Source: an uncultured Campylobacterales bacterium
GTDB lineage: Bacteria; Campylobacterota; Campylobacteria; Campylobacterales; Arcobacteraceae
Assembly (NCBI GenBank): GCA_947494995.1
Contig: CANLWY010000007.1
Span: 117,708 to 181,707 of the forward strand
Length of the DNA stretch: 64,000 bases
Direction of reading: 5' to 3'
Every line of letters starts with the position of its first letter. The first letter of the stretch is position 1. This document shows, piece by piece, positions 17,138 to 27,650 of the stretch. The notes under the pieces are model-generated. The model worked only from the letters and a program-made list of their open reading frames with translations, did no database searches and was not told the DNA's origin. The position numbers and the translations under genes were made by a program.

Positions 17138-18826
17138 TTATAAATCAGTTTTTAAAACTGCACCAGAACTTGCATTTGTCACAAGTGCTCTGTATTGTCC
17201 TAACCAAGATGAGTTAAGTGGTTTTTTCAAAGGAGTAAATTCAGCTTTTCTTTTTGCAATCTCTTCCTCATCTAAATTAACTGATAAAATATATTGGTCA
17301 ACATCAATATGAATTTCATCTCCATCTTTAAGTAGTCCAATCATTCCACCCTCAGCTGCTTCCGGAGATACGTGACCTATAGAAGCTCCTCTTGTTGCTC
17401 CTGAGAATCTACCATCAGTAATAAGTGCAACAGAATCACCAAGTCCCATTCCCATGATAAGTGAAGTAGGTGCTAGCATCTCTTGCATACCAGGACCACC
17501 TCTTGGACCTTCGTATCTAATAACAACTACGTCACCAGCTTTTACTTTTCCTTCAACAATTCCAGCAATTGCTTCTGGTTGCCCATCAAAACAAACAGCT
17601 TTTCCTGTAAATACTCTATCTCCAGTAATCCCTGCTGTTTTAATAACTGCACCTTGTTCTGCAAGGTTCCCATATAGAATTGCTAATCCTCCAACTTCTG
17701 AATATGGGTTATCAATAGTATGAATGATATTTGTATCTTTGATATACGCATCTTTGATTTTTTCATATAGTGTTTCACCAGAGATAGTTAGGTTATCAAT
17801 TAAAATATCATCACCTCTTTTTGTCATCTCTTTCATAACTGCGTTTACACCACCAGCTTTATTAATATCTTCCATGTGAACTGTTGATAAAGATGGAGAG
17901 ATTTTAGCAATATGAGAAACTCTTTTAGAAATTTTATTAATATCTTCAAGTTTAAAGTCAACACCTGCTTCTTTTGCAATTGCTAACATATGTAATACAG
18001 TATTTGAAGAACCACCCATTGCCATATCGACTGCAAAGGCATTTCTTACTGCATTTTCATTTAAGATATTTGATAGTTTATAGTTTGCTCTATTTTCTTT
18101 ATCTTTTGCAATTTCACAAACTCTTCTTGCCGCTTGTCTATATAACTCTTCTCTTTCAGGTGTTAAAGCTAAGATAGTTCCATTTCCTGGAAGTGCAATT
18201 CCCATAGCTTCCATAAGTGTATTCATTGAGTTTGCTGTAAACATTCCTGAACATGAACCACCTGAAGGACAGGCATTACACTCAATATCTGTTAACTCAT
18301 CTTCTGTAATATCTCCATTCTCAAACTTACCTACTGCTTCAAATGCTGTTGCTAAGTCAATAGGAGTTCCATCTTTAGTGTATCCTTTTTCCATAGGTCC
18401 ACCAGATACAAAAACAGTTGGAACATCAACTCTAATTGCACCCATAATCATCCCTGGTACAATCTTGTCACAGTTTGGAATAGCAATCATTGCATCTAGT
18501 TTATGAGCATTCATAACTGTTTCTATAGAGTTTGCAATAATCTCTCTTGATGGTAATGAAAATAACATTCCATCATGTCCCATTGCAATACCATCGTCTA
18601 CACCAATTGTATTAAACTCAAATGGAACACATCCATTTGCTTTAATCTCCTCTTTTATAATTTCTGATACTTTATTTAAAAAGAAGTGTCCTGGAATAAT
18701 TTCAATAAATGAGTTTGCTACACCAATAAATGGTTTTCCAAAATCATCATCTTGTAATCCAGTTGCTCTTAACAAAGACCTGTGAGGTGCTCTGTCATAT
18801 CCCTTTTTAACTTCATCACTTCTCAT
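17138..18826 (-). CDS. ilvD: Dihydroxy-acid dehydratase
   Basis: A 562-residue IlvD that dehydrates dihydroxyisovalerate and its homologue in valine and isoleucine synthesis. Fe-S ligands lie in [11 protein letters not shown] (about residue 120) and [20 protein letters not shown] (about 190-210). Other marks are GFIGVANS-type residues near the start, [24 protein letters not shown] (about 472-495) and [11 protein letters not shown]. Full length. ATG at 18826 has AAGGA 7 bases upstream. It is a single gene with its own terminator. Confidence 0.98.
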   Translation of the reverse strand: MRSDEVKKGYDRAPHRSLLRATGLQDDDFGKPFIGVANSFIEIIPGHFFLNKVSEIIKEEIKANGCVPFEFNTIGVDDGIAMGHDGMLFSLPSREIIANSIETVMNAHKLDAMIAIPNCDKIVPGMIMGAIRVDVPTVFVSGGPMEKGYTKDGTPIDLATAFEAVGKFENGDITEDELTDIECNACPSGGSCSGMFTANSMNTLMEAMGIALPGNGTILALTPEREELYRQAARRVCEIAKDKENRANYKLSNILNENAVRNAFAVDMAMGGSSNTVLHMLAIAKEAGVDFKLEDINKISKRVSHIAKISPSLSTVHMEDINKAGGVNAVMKEMTKRGDDILIDNLTISGETLYEKIKDAYIKDTNIIHTIDNPYSEVGGLAILYGNLAEQGAVIKTAGITGDRVFTGKAVCFDGQPEAIAGIVEGKVKAGDVVVIRYEGPRGGPGMQEMLAPTSLIMGMGLGDSVALITDGRFSGATRGASIGHVSPEAAEGGMIGLLKDGDEIHIDVDQYILSVNLDEEEIAKRKAEFTPLKKPLNSSWLGQYRALVTNASSGAVLKTDL

Positions 18827-18941
18827 TGAAATCCTTTTTTCTTATATTATTTGCGATTATACATTTTTTGCTTTTCAAAACTTATTAAATAGGGTGTTTA
18901 GCATAAATTTTGAAAAATTTTCAAATTTCTTCAAAAAACCC

Positions 18942-18970
18942 TTGACAAAGAAAAAAAAATCTATTATAAT
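18942..18970 (+). promoter_or_regulatory. Consensus promoter of the tRNA cluster
   Basis: TTGACA at 18942-18947 and TATAAT at 18965-18970 with a 17-bp spacer, a perfect housekeeping promoter. It reads into tRNA-Leu about 55 bases downstream and is the only clear promoter for the three tRNAs. Confidence 0.88.
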
Positions 18971-19029
18971 TCCAGTCCAATTTGAGAAACAACATCGAAA
19001 AAATGTTTTTCAAATACTACTGTTAGAGT

Positions 19030-19116
19030 GCGAGTGTGGCGGAATAGGTAGACGCGTGGGACTTAAAATCCCATTCCGGTTTCGGAGTGTGAGTTCGATT
19101 CTCACCATTCGCACCA
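19030..19116 (+). tRNA. tRNA-Leu (anticodon TAA)
   Basis: An 87-base class II tRNA including the encoded CCA. The acceptor GCGAGTG pairs with CATTCGC with one G-T pair. The anticodon loop ACTTAAAAT gives TAA, reading UUA/UUG. A variable arm lies between anticodon and T arms, and the T loop is GTTCGATTC. UUA is the favoured Leu codon in this genome. Confidence 0.97.
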
Positions 19117-19129
19117 CTTTAATATTAAT

Positions 19130-19152
19130 GATGCGAAAGCATCTTTTTTTTT
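19130..19152 (+). terminator. Terminator-like hairpin between tRNA-Leu and tRNA-Ser
   Basis: GATGC-GAAA-GCATC, a GNRA-capped stem, followed by nine T residues. This is a textbook intrinsic terminator in shape. It sits 14 bases after tRNA-Leu and 5 bases before tRNA-Ser, leaving no room for another promoter. tRNA-Ser and tRNA-Cys must come from read-through. Confidence 0.75.
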
Positions 19153-19156
19153 GTGT

Positions 19157-19245
19157 AGAGAGTTGACAGAGTTGGTCGAATGTACCGGTTTTGAAAACCG
19201 GCGAGGTTCACGCCTCCGAGGGTTCGAATCCCTTGCTCTCTGCCA
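19157..19245 (+). tRNA. tRNA-Ser (anticodon TGA)
   Basis: An 89-base class II tRNA with encoded CCA. The acceptor AGAGAGT pairs with GCTCTCT and the discriminator is G. The anticodon stem CCGGT/ACCGG holds loop TTTGAAA, anticodon TGA. The long variable arm (GCGAGGTTCACGCCTCC) is typical for Ser. Position 1 is A, not the common G. Confidence 0.95.
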
Positions 19246-19307
19246 TTTTTTTAGATTCCCTATTATCTTCTTATTGTTAATCGGGTATAAAAAAATAATT
19301 CCGTGAT

Positions 19308-19383
19308 GGAGCTATAGCAAAGTTGGTAATGCCCGGGATTGCAAATCCTGTATGCGTTGGTTCGAGTCCGACTAGCTCCTCCA
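19308..19383 (+). tRNA. tRNA-Cys (anticodon GCA)
   Basis: A 76-base tRNA with encoded CCA. The acceptor GGAGCTA pairs with TAGCTCC, discriminator U (typical for Cys). The anticodon loop TTGCAAA gives GCA. It is the last tRNA of the group, 62 bases after tRNA-Ser. Confidence 0.96.
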
Positions 19384-19520
19384 CCTTTTCTAAAACAAAA
19401 TCACACAAAATGAATTTATATTTTTTTTCTGAAGCTAGTCAGTTTTTGACCAGTTTTGTCAGAGAAAACATATGCATTTATAGTTTAAAATTAAGATGTT
19501 AATAAAAAAGAGGAATTGCA

Positions 19521-19739
19521 ATGGCAGATTTACAAAATGGAACAGTAAAATGGTTCAATAGCGAAAAAGGTTTTGGATTTATTCAACCAGACGATGGTGG
19601 AAAAGATTTATTCGTACACTTCAGACAAGTTAATAACTCAGGTTATGGAAGAGTATCTTTAGAAGATGGTCAAAAAGTAACTTACGAAGTAGGTGAAGGT
19701 CAAAAAGGTCCACAAGCAGAGAACGTTACTGCTTTATAA
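19521..19739 (+). CDS. Cold-shock domain protein (CspA family)
   Basis: A 72-residue single cold-shock domain. RNP1 is KGFGFIQPD (about 19-27) and RNP2 is LFVHFRQV (about 33-40), preceded by [14 protein letters not shown]2 has FVHFRQV where most CspA proteins have FVHFSAI. It binds single-stranded RNA or DNA and melts secondary structure. The gene is monocistronic, starting 137 bases after tRNA-Cys with AGAGGA before the ATG, and ends at a strong terminator. Confidence 0.96.
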   Translation: MADLQNGTVKWFNSEKGFGFIQPDDGGKDLFVHFRQVNNSGYGRVSLEDGQKVTYEVGEGQKGPQAENVTAL

Positions 19740-19758
19740 TCTACATAGTTAGAACTAC

Positions 19759-19797
19759 AAAAAAGGGGGAGTCGGGAAACTGGCTCCCCCTTTTTTT
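19759..19797. terminator. Strong bidirectional terminator
   Basis: GGGGGAG (19765-19771) pairs with CTCCCCC (19784-19790), flanked by an A run on the left and T7 on the right. It serves the cold-shock gene on plus and, through the A run, the convergent chemoreceptor gene on minus. Confidence 0.92.
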
Positions 19798-19800
19798 ATA

Positions 19801-21306
19801 TTAATTATTCTCTCTTTTTGTTTTTTGAATTGTCCAAAATACATCTGAAATTGCTTTATCTATTTCAAGTGAAGTATCTAGCATTCTATGAATATTATTA
19901 TTAGCATTGTCTTCTATGATACTTTGTACATTGTTATGTACATTAAAGTGTACTTTTTTTAGATGCTCCCAATTTTCAGTTTTAGTAAATTTATTGCCTA
20001 ATTGTTCTTGTGCTATAATCCATTTTCCTAAGTTACACTCTTTTTCTGTTTTTACTTTCCAAATAGTTTTAGAATCCAGCTCTTTATAGTTTGTATCTTT
20101 AAAGTTAATGTGATCAAGTTTTAATCTATTTAAGGTAAACATTAAATCTATATCTTTAACTTGTTCTCTTGCATCTTTTACGTAAGTAGTTTTATCTACT
20201 ACATCAACAAGCTTTTTGGAAAGGAGTTCAATATGATTACTTTGTGAATTTATTTGTGCTGCAGCTGCTGCATTTTGTTGTGTAGTTTGATCAAGTTGTG
20301 TTATAGCATCATTTATTTGTTCAATTGCTTTTTTTTGTTCTGTACTTGCATTTGATACTTCTTCAATAATATCTAATTGTTTTGAAATACTTTCATTTAA
20401 CCCATTATATCCCTCAATCATCTCCTTTGCAATATTTTTACCTTCTTTAGCTCTTTCTTTAGCTTTATGAACTATTGCCGTAATCTCTTTTGCTGCATCT
20501 GCACTTCTACTCGCAAGATTTCTTACTTCTTGTGCAACTACTGCAAATCCCTTTCCTGCTTCCCCTGCTGTTGCTGCTTCAACAGCAGCATTAAGTGAAA
20601 GTATATTTGTTTGAAATGCAATTTGATCAATTATTGAAGTTGCTTCTTCAATTAAACTAACTTCATTGTTGATATTCTCCATTGATGAAAATGTATTATT
20701 GGCTAATTCTTCACCTTTTTTAACTGATAGATTAACTTCTTTTGATAAATTGGACATTTTATTAGAGTTATCACTTGTATTAATTACAGTACTTGTAACT
20801 TCTTCAATGGCGGCAGCTGTTTCTTCTAGACTAGCTGCTTGTTGGTTTGATGCTGAAGAGAGAGTATTTGCTGCATCTGATAATTGAACCATTTCACTAT
20901 GAAGATCTGTGGAAGTCATATCCAAAAGGGCAAGTAATTCAGAAATACTACTACCTAATGCTCTAATACCAAGTATCATAGAGCCCATTTTCCCACTTAA
21001 TTTACCAATATCAACAGTATGCTCAAAATTTGCATTTCCATACTCTATTAGGGTTTGAATTCCTCTGTCAGCTAAGTTAGTATTATTTTCTAATGCTTTA
21101 TTTAAGTTATCTCTTACTTTATTAAGATTGTCATTTGAACTATTGTTTTTAACATATATCCCATAAAAACCTTTTTCAAATTTTAATAAAACTTGATTTA
21201 TTTCATCAAATAAAAGATCCTCTTTTTCTTTTGATTCTTCAAGCTCTATTATTCTTTCTTTAAGTTTTGCAATTTCTAAGTCTTTTTGTTTAGAGTTAAA
21301 AAACAT
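19801..21306 (-). CDS. Cytosolic methyl-accepting chemotaxis protein with zinc-binding CZB domain
   Basis: A 501-residue chemoreceptor without any transmembrane helix. Residues 1-45 are a coiled coil. The signalling hairpin contains [44 protein letters not shown] (about 225-270), matching the MCP tip. The C-terminal CZB domain (about 385-490) keeps the 3-His/1-Cys zinc set: [15 protein letters not shown] and [10 protein letters not shown]. This is the architecture of TlpD from Helicobacter pylori, linked to oxidant sensing. It acts through CheA/CheW, not encoded here. Confidence 0.94.
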   Translation of the reverse strand: MFFNSKQKDLEIAKLKERIIELEESKEKEDLLFDEINQVLLKFEKGFYGIYVKNNSSNDNLNKVRDNLNKALENNTNLADRGIQTLIEYGNANFEHTVDIGKLSGKMGSMILGIRALGSSISELLALLDMTSTDLHSEMVQLSDAANTLSSASNQQAASLEETAAAIEEVTSTVINTSDNSNKMSNLSKEVNLSVKKGEELANNTFSSMENINNEVSLIEEATSIIDQIAFQTNILSLNAAVEAATAGEAGKGFAVVAQEVRNLASRSADAAKEITAIVHKAKERAKEGKNIAKEMIEGYNGLNESISKQLDIIEEVSNASTEQKKAIEQINDAITQLDQTTQQNAAAAAQINSQSNHIELLSKKLVDVVDKTTYVKDAREQVKDIDLMFTLNRLKLDHINFKDTNYKELDSKTIWKVKTEKECNLGKWIIAQEQLGNKFTKTENWEHLKKVHFNVHNNVQSIIEDNANNNIHRMLDTSLEIDKAISDVFWTIQKTKRENN

Positions 21307-21563
21307 GATTTCCCCTTAATCTAAATATTTTTATTTGATAATAAATATGATAATTTATTTTTATTTTAATAAATTGTATTTAAAAAAAGTGTATTTGTAA
21401 ATATTTTTTGTATCAAAAGATATGATATTTATTTATATATTTTATTTTATTATTTATTTATAGCTTAAGTTTATGATAATATGCTTAGGTTCCTATTTTA
21501 TAATGCTTATGTATAAAAACATCATATAGTATACTTTTAGTAAGTACTTGCATAAAAAAGTTG

Positions 21564-21585
21564 AATAAGATAATATTATCTTATT
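21564..21585. promoter_or_regulatory. Perfect 22-bp palindrome upstream of the diguanylate cyclase
   Basis: Half-site AATAAGATAAT directly followed by its exact reverse complement, ending 22 bases before the ATG at 21608. With no gap between halves it is more likely a dimer-binding operator than a hairpin. The 301-base gap 21307-21607 is otherwise very A+T-rich and shows nothing else I can call. Confidence 0.5.
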
Positions 21586-21607
21586 ACTAGAATTTAATGA
21601 GACAATA

Positions 21608-23482
21608 ATGTATAAAATAATTTTAAATATGTTTAAAAATAAAACTTACTTGAGTGCACTTATTTTTACCTTGTTACTTTTATTTTTGATTATAATTTTT
21701 AAAAATTCTATTTTTATTCCTCTTTTTAAACAAGACTTGATTGATAATACATCGAGAGAAGCAACTAAAGTATCAAAGCATATATCAAGAATGATTGATT
21801 TTAGTCGTGCAGATACAAGATATATAGATTCAGAAGTAAAGATATTTTTAAAAGAGTTCGAGATAGATAAATTTAACTATTATTCAAAAGATGGAAAGAT
21901 TTTATACTCTTCCAAAGAGGCTAGTATAGGTAATTTTATTAGAGATGAACACTTTCAAAATATAGTAGCAAAAGGAAAGGTTTACTCTTCTGTTAACAAT
22001 GAAAAAGCTTCCGCTACACTTTTAGAAGTCTATATACCATTAATGAAAGGTAATTTATTCACTGGTGCATTTGAATTCTATTATGATATAACAAAAAATA
22101 TCAATACTTTTGAAAAAAATATTCAAAAGGTAAATTTATATGTTTTAATTTTCAACTCAATATTTTTTATTATCATATTTTGTTTATTATATTTTGCTAG
22201 TAAAAATAATTTAAGAGATATAAAATATCAAAATGAACTTGAGAATTTTAAAAATATAATAGATGAAACTAAGGCTTATATTTTTACAAAAGATACAAAT
22301 GGTTGTTATACTTTTGCTAATAAATTGGTATTAAAACTTTTTAAAGTTCCTCTTGATGAACTAATAGGTAAAGATGATAGCTATTTCTTTGATTTAAAAG
22401 TTTCAAATGAATTGAAGATAAATGATAAATTAGTTATGGAAAAAGGGCAATTTATTGAAAAAGAAGAAATCAATGTTGTAAAAGAGACAGGAGATACTAA
22501 TATTTATTGGTCAGTTAAAAGGCCTTTATATGATTTAAATGGAAATATAATAGGAATGTCAGGAATTTCTACTGATATAACTCATAGAAAATCATTGGAA
22601 AATGAAATTAAAGAACAGAAAAAATTACTTGATATTATTTTAAATAATGTTGATGCATATATCTATATTAAAGATATAAATAGAAATTTTCGTTATGTAA
22701 ATGCAAACACCGCTGAACTATTTGGAAAATCTTCAGAAGAGATTATAGGATATAAGGACTCTGATGTATTGCCTAAAGAAATGGCTGATATTTTTTGGAA
22801 GTCAGATAAAGATGTTTTTTCAAAGAATACAAAAGTTTCAATTGAAGAAAGTATTGTTGACCCAAAAGGGGAGACTAAACATTATTGGAGTATAAAATTA
22901 CCGTATATATTAAATGAGGAAAGAGTTTTAATTGGTTTTTCTTCAGATATTACAGAAATATATAATTTGAAAGAAAAACTAAAGAAAGAAATTATAACTG
23001 ATTCTTTGACAGGTCTATATAATAAAAGACATTTTGAACATGTTGCAGAGACAGAGTTTAAAAGAAGTATTAGACAAAATATAAATATGTCGATAGTTAT
23101 ATTTGATATTGATTACTTTAAGCAAATTAATGATACTTATGGACATCATACTGGAGATTTAATTTTAAGAGAGGCAAGTGAGATTTTTAAATCATTGATT
23201 AGAGAAGAAGATACTTTATTTAGAGTAGGAGGAGAAGAGTTTACAATTATATTTTCTCATACCAATGAAATAAAAACTTTAGAGTTAGCAGAAAGGATTC
23301 GAACATCAATAGAAAAAAAAGTTTTTGAATCAATAGAAAAAAATAAAATTTCAATTACTATATCTTTTGGAATATCAAGTTTAATAAAATCAGATACTAA
23401 ATTTGAAGATATTCTTATGCGAGCTGATAAGGCCTTGTATAAGGCAAAAAATAGTGGAAGAAATAAAACAATAATTTCATAG
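21608..23482 (+). CDS. PAS-PAS-GGDEF diguanylate cyclase, membrane-bound
   Basis: A 624-residue protein making c-di-GMP. It has a TM helix at about 14-34, a periplasmic sensor of about 140 residues, and TM 2 at about 175-195. Two PAS domains follow (about 212-330, with YIFTKDTNGCYTFANK; about 338-455, with YIYIKDINRNFRYVN). The GGDEF domain is at about 460-624. The active site is GGEEF in FRVGGEEFTIIF, a competent variant. An inhibitory I-site RxxD (REED) lies exactly five residues before GGEEF, so product inhibition is likely. It is monocistronic behind a palindrome. Confidence 0.95.
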   Translation: MYKIILNMFKNKTYLSALIFTLLLLFLIIIFKNSIFIPLFKQDLIDNTSREATKVSKHISRMIDFSRADTRYIDSEVKIFLKEFEIDKFNYYSKDGKILYSSKEASIGNFIRDEHFQNIVAKGKVYSSVNNEKASATLLEVYIPLMKGNLFTGAFEFYYDITKNINTFEKNIQKVNLYVLIFNSIFFIIIFCLLYFASKNNLRDIKYQNELENFKNIIDETKAYIFTKDTNGCYTFANKLVLKLFKVPLDELIGKDDSYFFDLKVSNELKINDKLVMEKGQFIEKEEINVVKETGDTNIYWSVKRPLYDLNGNIIGMSGISTDITHRKSLENEIKEQKKLLDIILNNVDAYIYIKDINRNFRYVNANTAELFGKSSEEIIGYKDSDVLPKEMADIFWKSDKDVFSKNTKVSIEESIVDPKGETKHYWSIKLPYILNEERVLIGFSSDITEIYNLKEKLKKEIITDSLTGLYNKRHFEHVAETEFKRSIRQNINMSIVIFDIDYFKQINDTYGHHTGDLILREASEIFKSLIREEDTLFRVGGEEFTIIFSHTNEIKTLELAERIRTSIEKKVFESIEKNKISITISFGISSLIKSDTKFEDILMRADKALYKAKNSGRNKTIIS

Positions 23483-23575
23483 TATTAATTATAGATATTA
23501 AGTCAAATTATTAAAAGTATTTAAAAGTTTTAGAGATAATATTCTTTTTATTATTACAAGAAAAAGCTAGAAAAC

Positions 23576-25261
23576 ATGAAAGATAAAAATATTATAAAAA
23601 ATGAAAAAATAGACTCTCTTGATGAATTAGCAAAATTTGCTAATTATTCTTTAATGGATACCCTTATTTCTGATCCTGATGCAAATGATGATGGTCAAAA
23701 TCATTATCCTAGAGAAGTATTCAATGGACACTATGTTCCTATAACTCCTACACCTATTAAAAACCCAATATATATTGCTCACAGCAAAACTTTTTTTGAT
23801 GAGTTAGGATTTGATGATTCTTTATCTCAATCAGAGGATTTTATAAAGATGTTTAGTGGAGATATTTCAGATGTTCCAAAGCCTTTACGAAATATTGGTT
23901 GGGCTTGTGGATATGCTCTTTCAATTTATGGTCGAGAGTATTATAATCAATGTCCATTTCAAACTGGAAATGGATATGGAGATGGAAGAGCAGTATCTAT
24001 TTTAGAAACTGTCTTAAATGGTAAACGTTGGGAGATGCAGTTAAAAGGAGGTGGGCGTACACCTTACTGTAGAGGTGCTGATGGAAGAGCAGTTTTAAGA
24101 TCAAGTATTAGAGAGTTTTTAGCTCAAGAACATATGCATGCATTGAATATTCCTACAAGTAGATCTTTGACTTTATATACTTCAAAAGAAGAAACAGTGA
24201 GTCGTCCTTGGTTTACTCAAGGTTCATATTCTAGGGATCCTGAAGTAATGATAGAAGAAGATGTTGCAATAACAACTAGAGTTGCACCATCTTTTTTAAG
24301 AGTTGGACAATTAGAGCTTTTTGGTAGACGGGCTAGAAAGAATGAACATCCTAAAGCAAAAGAAGAGTTAGCGCAGATTGTACTTCATGCAATACATAGA
24401 GAGTATAGTGATGAAATTGATATGAGCTTACCATTAGAAGAAAAAATAGTTTTTCTAGCATTAAGTTTTCGAGAACGACTTACTTCCTTAGTTGCAAATT
24501 GGATTAGAGTTGGATATTGCCAAGGAAATTTTAACAGCGATAATACTGCAGTTGGAGGTTTTACTTTAGATTATGGTCCTTTTGGTTTTATTGATATGTT
24601 TGAAACAAAATATCAACCATGGACAGGAGGAGGAATGCATTTTTCATTTTTTAACCAGCCAGAAGCCGCAAGAAAAAATTTTAATATGTTTTGTAGTGCG
24701 TTAACTCCTTTGCTTGAATCTCATCCTTCTGCTTTGGAAAACTTAAGTGGTATTAGAAGTGGTTTTGCAAAAGTAATGAATGAAAAGATGGAAAATATGT
24801 GGGCTTTAAAATTGGGACTTGATAAATATGATGATAGTCTGATAAATGAGTTAATATCTCTTATGTTAGAAACAGAAGTTGATTACACAATGTTTTTCCG
24901 TGAATTATCATCAATTCCAGAAGATATCTCAAAACTTGAAATTTCTTTTTATAAGAAATTAGAGGATGAAAATATTACAAAAAGATGGTCTCTTTGGCTT
25001 GATACTTGGAAAAGTAAACTTAATGCAAGTTCTGAACAACTAAAAGCAGTTAATCCAAAATATACTTTAAGAGAGTGGTTTTTAGTAGAAGCTTATGAAA
25101 AAGCAAAAGATGGAGACTATACTCTAATTCACAAATTACAAGATATTATGAGTGATCCTTATTCTGAGCAATCAAAGCAGATAGAAGAAAAATTTTATAC
25201 AAAAAAACCACTTGAATTTTTTGATATAGCAGGAATTTCACATATTAGTTGTTCTTCTTAA
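23576..25261 (+). CDS. selO: Protein adenylyltransferase SelO family (YdiU)
   Basis: A 561-residue pseudokinase-fold AMPylator. Family stretches include [46 protein letters not shown] (about 150-185) with the ATP-binding Lys, [13 protein letters not shown], and the metal/catalytic segment [24 protein letters not shown] (about 318-341). The usual HG before MNTDN is CQG here. It ends ISCSS, where eukaryotic SelO has selenocysteine. Known members AMPylate redox proteins under oxidative stress. Single gene, 93 bases after the cyclase, ending at a hairpin. Confidence 0.93.
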   Translation: MKDKNIIKNEKIDSLDELAKFANYSLMDTLISDPDANDDGQNHYPREVFNGHYVPITPTPIKNPIYIAHSKTFFDELGFDDSLSQSEDFIKMFSGDISDVPKPLRNIGWACGYALSIYGREYYNQCPFQTGNGYGDGRAVSILETVLNGKRWEMQLKGGGRTPYCRGADGRAVLRSSIREFLAQEHMHALNIPTSRSLTLYTSKEETVSRPWFTQGSYSRDPEVMIEEDVAITTRVAPSFLRVGQLELFGRRARKNEHPKAKEELAQIVLHAIHREYSDEIDMSLPLEEKIVFLALSFRERLTSLVANWIRVGYCQGNFNSDNTAVGGFTLDYGPFGFIDMFETKYQPWTGGGMHFSFFNQPEAARKNFNMFCSALTPLLESHPSALENLSGIRSGFAKVMNEKMENMWALKLGLDKYDDSLINELISLMLETEVDYTMFFRELSSIPEDISKLEISFYKKLEDENITKRWSLWLDTWKSKLNASSEQLKAVNPKYTLREWFLVEAYEKAKDGDYTLIHKLQDIMSDPYSEQSKQIEEKFYTKKPLEFFDIAGISHISCSS

Positions 25262-25289
25262 CCATTTTAAAGAGTCAAAAAAATAGTAT

Positions 25290-25316
25290 TAATAAGGTGT
25301 AAAAGACACCTTATTA
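25290..25316 (+). terminator. Probable terminator after selO
   Basis: Perfect 11-bp arms, TAATAAGGTGT and ACACCTTATTA, with a 5-base loop, 29 bases past the selO stop. The following sequence is T-rich but broken by A residues. Confidence 0.6.
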
Positions 25317-25401
25317 AATTAAGTTTTAAATTTTATTTTATATCCAAACTCTTCTGTTAGAATTTAATCATTAGACAATATATATATTAAAAGGTGTATA
25401 T

Positions 25402-26823
25402 ATGAAAAATAAAGTCTCTTATAAATTAATAGTCTTAATATTATTTATAAGTATCTCAATAACAACTATTTCAACATATATACATGTTAAATCTCAATAT
25501 AAAGAAAGAATCACTAGATTTGAGAAAAGCTTAGATAATATAGAAAAAAATCAAATTCCTTTACTCTCCGAGACTTTGTGGAAAGTAGATTATGTTATGG
25601 CAGGAAGTTTTCTAGAAAACCTTATAAATAGTCGTAAAATAGTTTATGCCGAATTACTTGATGATGGTAAAATTATTAAAAAAGTAGGAGTGTATAAAGA
25701 TGTCAAAACTATTAAAAAAGAGTTTAATATAATTAAAAAAATAGATAACGATGTTTATAATATAGGGAAACTTATAATCATTGCTGATTTAGAACCTTTG
25801 TATAAAGACTTAGAGAATACTGTAAAAGGTATAATCTTCACAGAGTTGATAAAGATGTTTTTATTATCTATATTAATCATTGTTGCAATGAAAAAACTTC
25901 TTACAAACCCTTTAGAAAAAGTAGCTGATTATGCAAAAAAACTCTCTTTCAATAATCTTGAAAAACCTTTTAGTCCAAAAGCAAAAGAAAAAGAAGAATA
26001 TAATGAATTAGACTTAGTATTAGATTCATTAAATATAATGAGAAAGAATCTAAAAAATCAGATTAAAGAAAATGAAGAAAAAAACTTTATGCTTATACAG
26101 CAATCAAAACAGGCAGTTATGGGTGAAATGATTGGTTTTATTGTGCACCAATGGAAACAGCCTTTAAATTTGATTTCTATGTCAAATGGATTACTTAAAT
26201 TTAGACAAGAAGACAAATCTTTTGCAAGTGAAGAAGATGTAAATACTTCATTAAAAAATATTGATAATGCAGTAAAACATTTATCTTCAACGATGGATGA
26301 TTTTAGAAGTTTTTTTAAACCAAATAAAGAGAAAATACATTTCAATATTGTAAATACTTTTAATAAGGTATTTAGACTTTTGGATAAAAGTTTTGTTAAT
26401 TATAATATAGAGCTTGTAAAAGAGTTTGAAGATATAGAAATCTATGGATTTGAAAATGAACTTATTCAAGTAGTTATAAATATTTTAAATAATGCAAGAG
26501 ATGCTTTAAAAACAAAAAAAAATCAAAGGTTATTAATCTTTATTAAGGTTTTTTCAAAAGATGAGAAAGTAAATATATATATTAAAGACAATGCTGGTGG
26601 AATTCCAGATGAGATAATAGGAAGAGTTTTTGAATCATATTTTACAACAAAGAATGATACTGAGGGAACAGGTATTGGTTTATATATGTCAAAAAAAATC
26701 ATTTCAAAAAATATGAAAGGCGATATAAGTGTTCAGAATGTAAATTTTATATATGAAGATTGTTCTTATATTGGTGCAGAGTTTAAGATAGTAATAGATA
26801 AAAAAACTGATACAGGAGGTTAA
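25402..26823 (+). CDS. Orphan sensor histidine kinase (HQWKQP type)
   Basis: A 473-residue kinase. TM 1 at about 8-26, a periplasmic domain of about 115 residues beginning with an LW-x2-D helix (SETLWKVDYVMAGSF), TM 2 at about 150-170, and a HAMP-like linker. The dimerisation box is MGEMIGFIVHQWKQPLNL (about 237-254); the ATPase has NILNNARDAL, DNAGGIPD and GTGIGLYMSK. No receiver domain or partner regulator adjoins. One base after its stop begins a periplasmic binding protein, so the pair probably senses a small molecule together. Confidence 0.92.
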   Translation: MKNKVSYKLIVLILFISISITTISTYIHVKSQYKERITRFEKSLDNIEKNQIPLLSETLWKVDYVMAGSFLENLINSRKIVYAELLDDGKIIKKVGVYKDVKTIKKEFNIIKKIDNDVYNIGKLIIIADLEPLYKDLENTVKGIIFTELIKMFLLSILIIVAMKKLLTNPLEKVADYAKKLSFNNLEKPFSPKAKEKEEYNELDLVLDSLNIMRKNLKNQIKENEEKNFMLIQQSKQAVMGEMIGFIVHQWKQPLNLISMSNGLLKFRQEDKSFASEEDVNTSLKNIDNAVKHLSSTMDDFRSFFKPNKEKIHFNIVNTFNKVFRLLDKSFVNYNIELVKEFEDIEIYGFENELIQVVINILNNARDALKTKKNQRLLIFIKVFSKDEKVNIYIKDNAGGIPDEIIGRVFESYFTTKNDTEGTGIGLYMSKKIISKNMKGDISVQNVNFIYEDCSYIGAEFKIVIDKKTDTGG

Positions 26824-26824
26824 A

Positions 26825-27568
26825 ATGAGGTGTATATTAAAGAGTTTAAGTATAGTTCTTTTATTTACAATACAAGTTCTTGAATCTTCAGATAGTTTTA
26901 CAATGGCCTTTTCTCATAAGCCTTCAATGAATCCTCAATATAAATTTTATGAGAGAATTTATACGGAAGCTTTTCATCACTTAGGATATGAGTTTGACTA
27001 TAAGATATTTCCTAGTAAAAGGTCTTCTGTAATGGCTAATTCTGGACGAGTTGATGGAGAACCACAACGTATATTTGATTATGCCTTAGTTCAGCCAAAT
27101 TTAATTAGAGTAGAGGAGCCAATCTTTATAAATAGAACTTTAGCTTTTACTACAAAACCTAATATAGTTTTAAATGGTTTAGAAAGTTTAAAAAATACAG
27201 ATTATAGAGTTGATTATTTAGCAGGATCTGTTTGGAGTAGAACTCATTTAGAACCATTAATATCTTCAAAAAATTTAAGTTCAGTAAAAACAATTGAACA
27301 AGGGTTTAAACGACTTTTGTATAATAGAACAGATGTCTTTATTGCTCTTGAAGTTTGGGCATTAAGAGCTTTAAAGCAGAATGAATTTAAAAACTCTAAT
27401 ATTATGATATCAGGAGTTATTGGAAGTAATTATTCTTTCCCATATTTACATAAATCTCATTCAAAACTTGCAGTTAAGCTTGAAAATATTTTAAAGAGAA
27501 TGAAAAAGAATGGTGATTATCAAAAAATTCATGAAGAGAGTATGCCTTTTCTTATAATTGAAAAATAA
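26825..27568 (+). CDS. Periplasmic solute-binding protein (family 3 type)
   Basis: A 247-residue exported type II periplasmic binding protein. Signal peptide at about 1-22. Fold marks include YEFDYKIFPSKRSSVMANSGRVDGEPQR (about 55-82) and the C-terminal FPYLHKSHSKLAVKLENILKRMKKNGDYQKIHEE typical of SBP_bac_3. No transporter membrane or ATPase gene is near. It directly follows the kinase gene (stop and start one base apart), so a role as ligand receptor for that kinase is likely. Confidence 0.87.
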   Translation: MRCILKSLSIVLLFTIQVLESSDSFTMAFSHKPSMNPQYKFYERIYTEAFHHLGYEFDYKIFPSKRSSVMANSGRVDGEPQRIFDYALVQPNLIRVEEPIFINRTLAFTTKPNIVLNGLESLKNTDYRVDYLAGSVWSRTHLEPLISSKNLSSVKTIEQGFKRLLYNRTDVFIALEVWALRALKQNEFKNSNIMISGVIGSNYSFPYLHKSHSKLAVKLENILKRMKKNGDYQKIHEESMPFLIIEK

Positions 27569-27650
27569 AATAATAGATCTTAAAAAATTATTTTTTGAAA
27601 TATTAAATTAATTTGATATAATTATAATCGCAATAAAAAAAGGTGCTCTT

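Noticed and set aside
18894..19166. 90-codon open frame on plus
   Set aside because: It runs straight through tRNA-Leu and its promoter; not a gene.
21307..21607. Small genes in the long A+T-rich gap
   Set aside because: No frame with a start, ribosome-binding site and reasonable composition; only the palindrome stands out.
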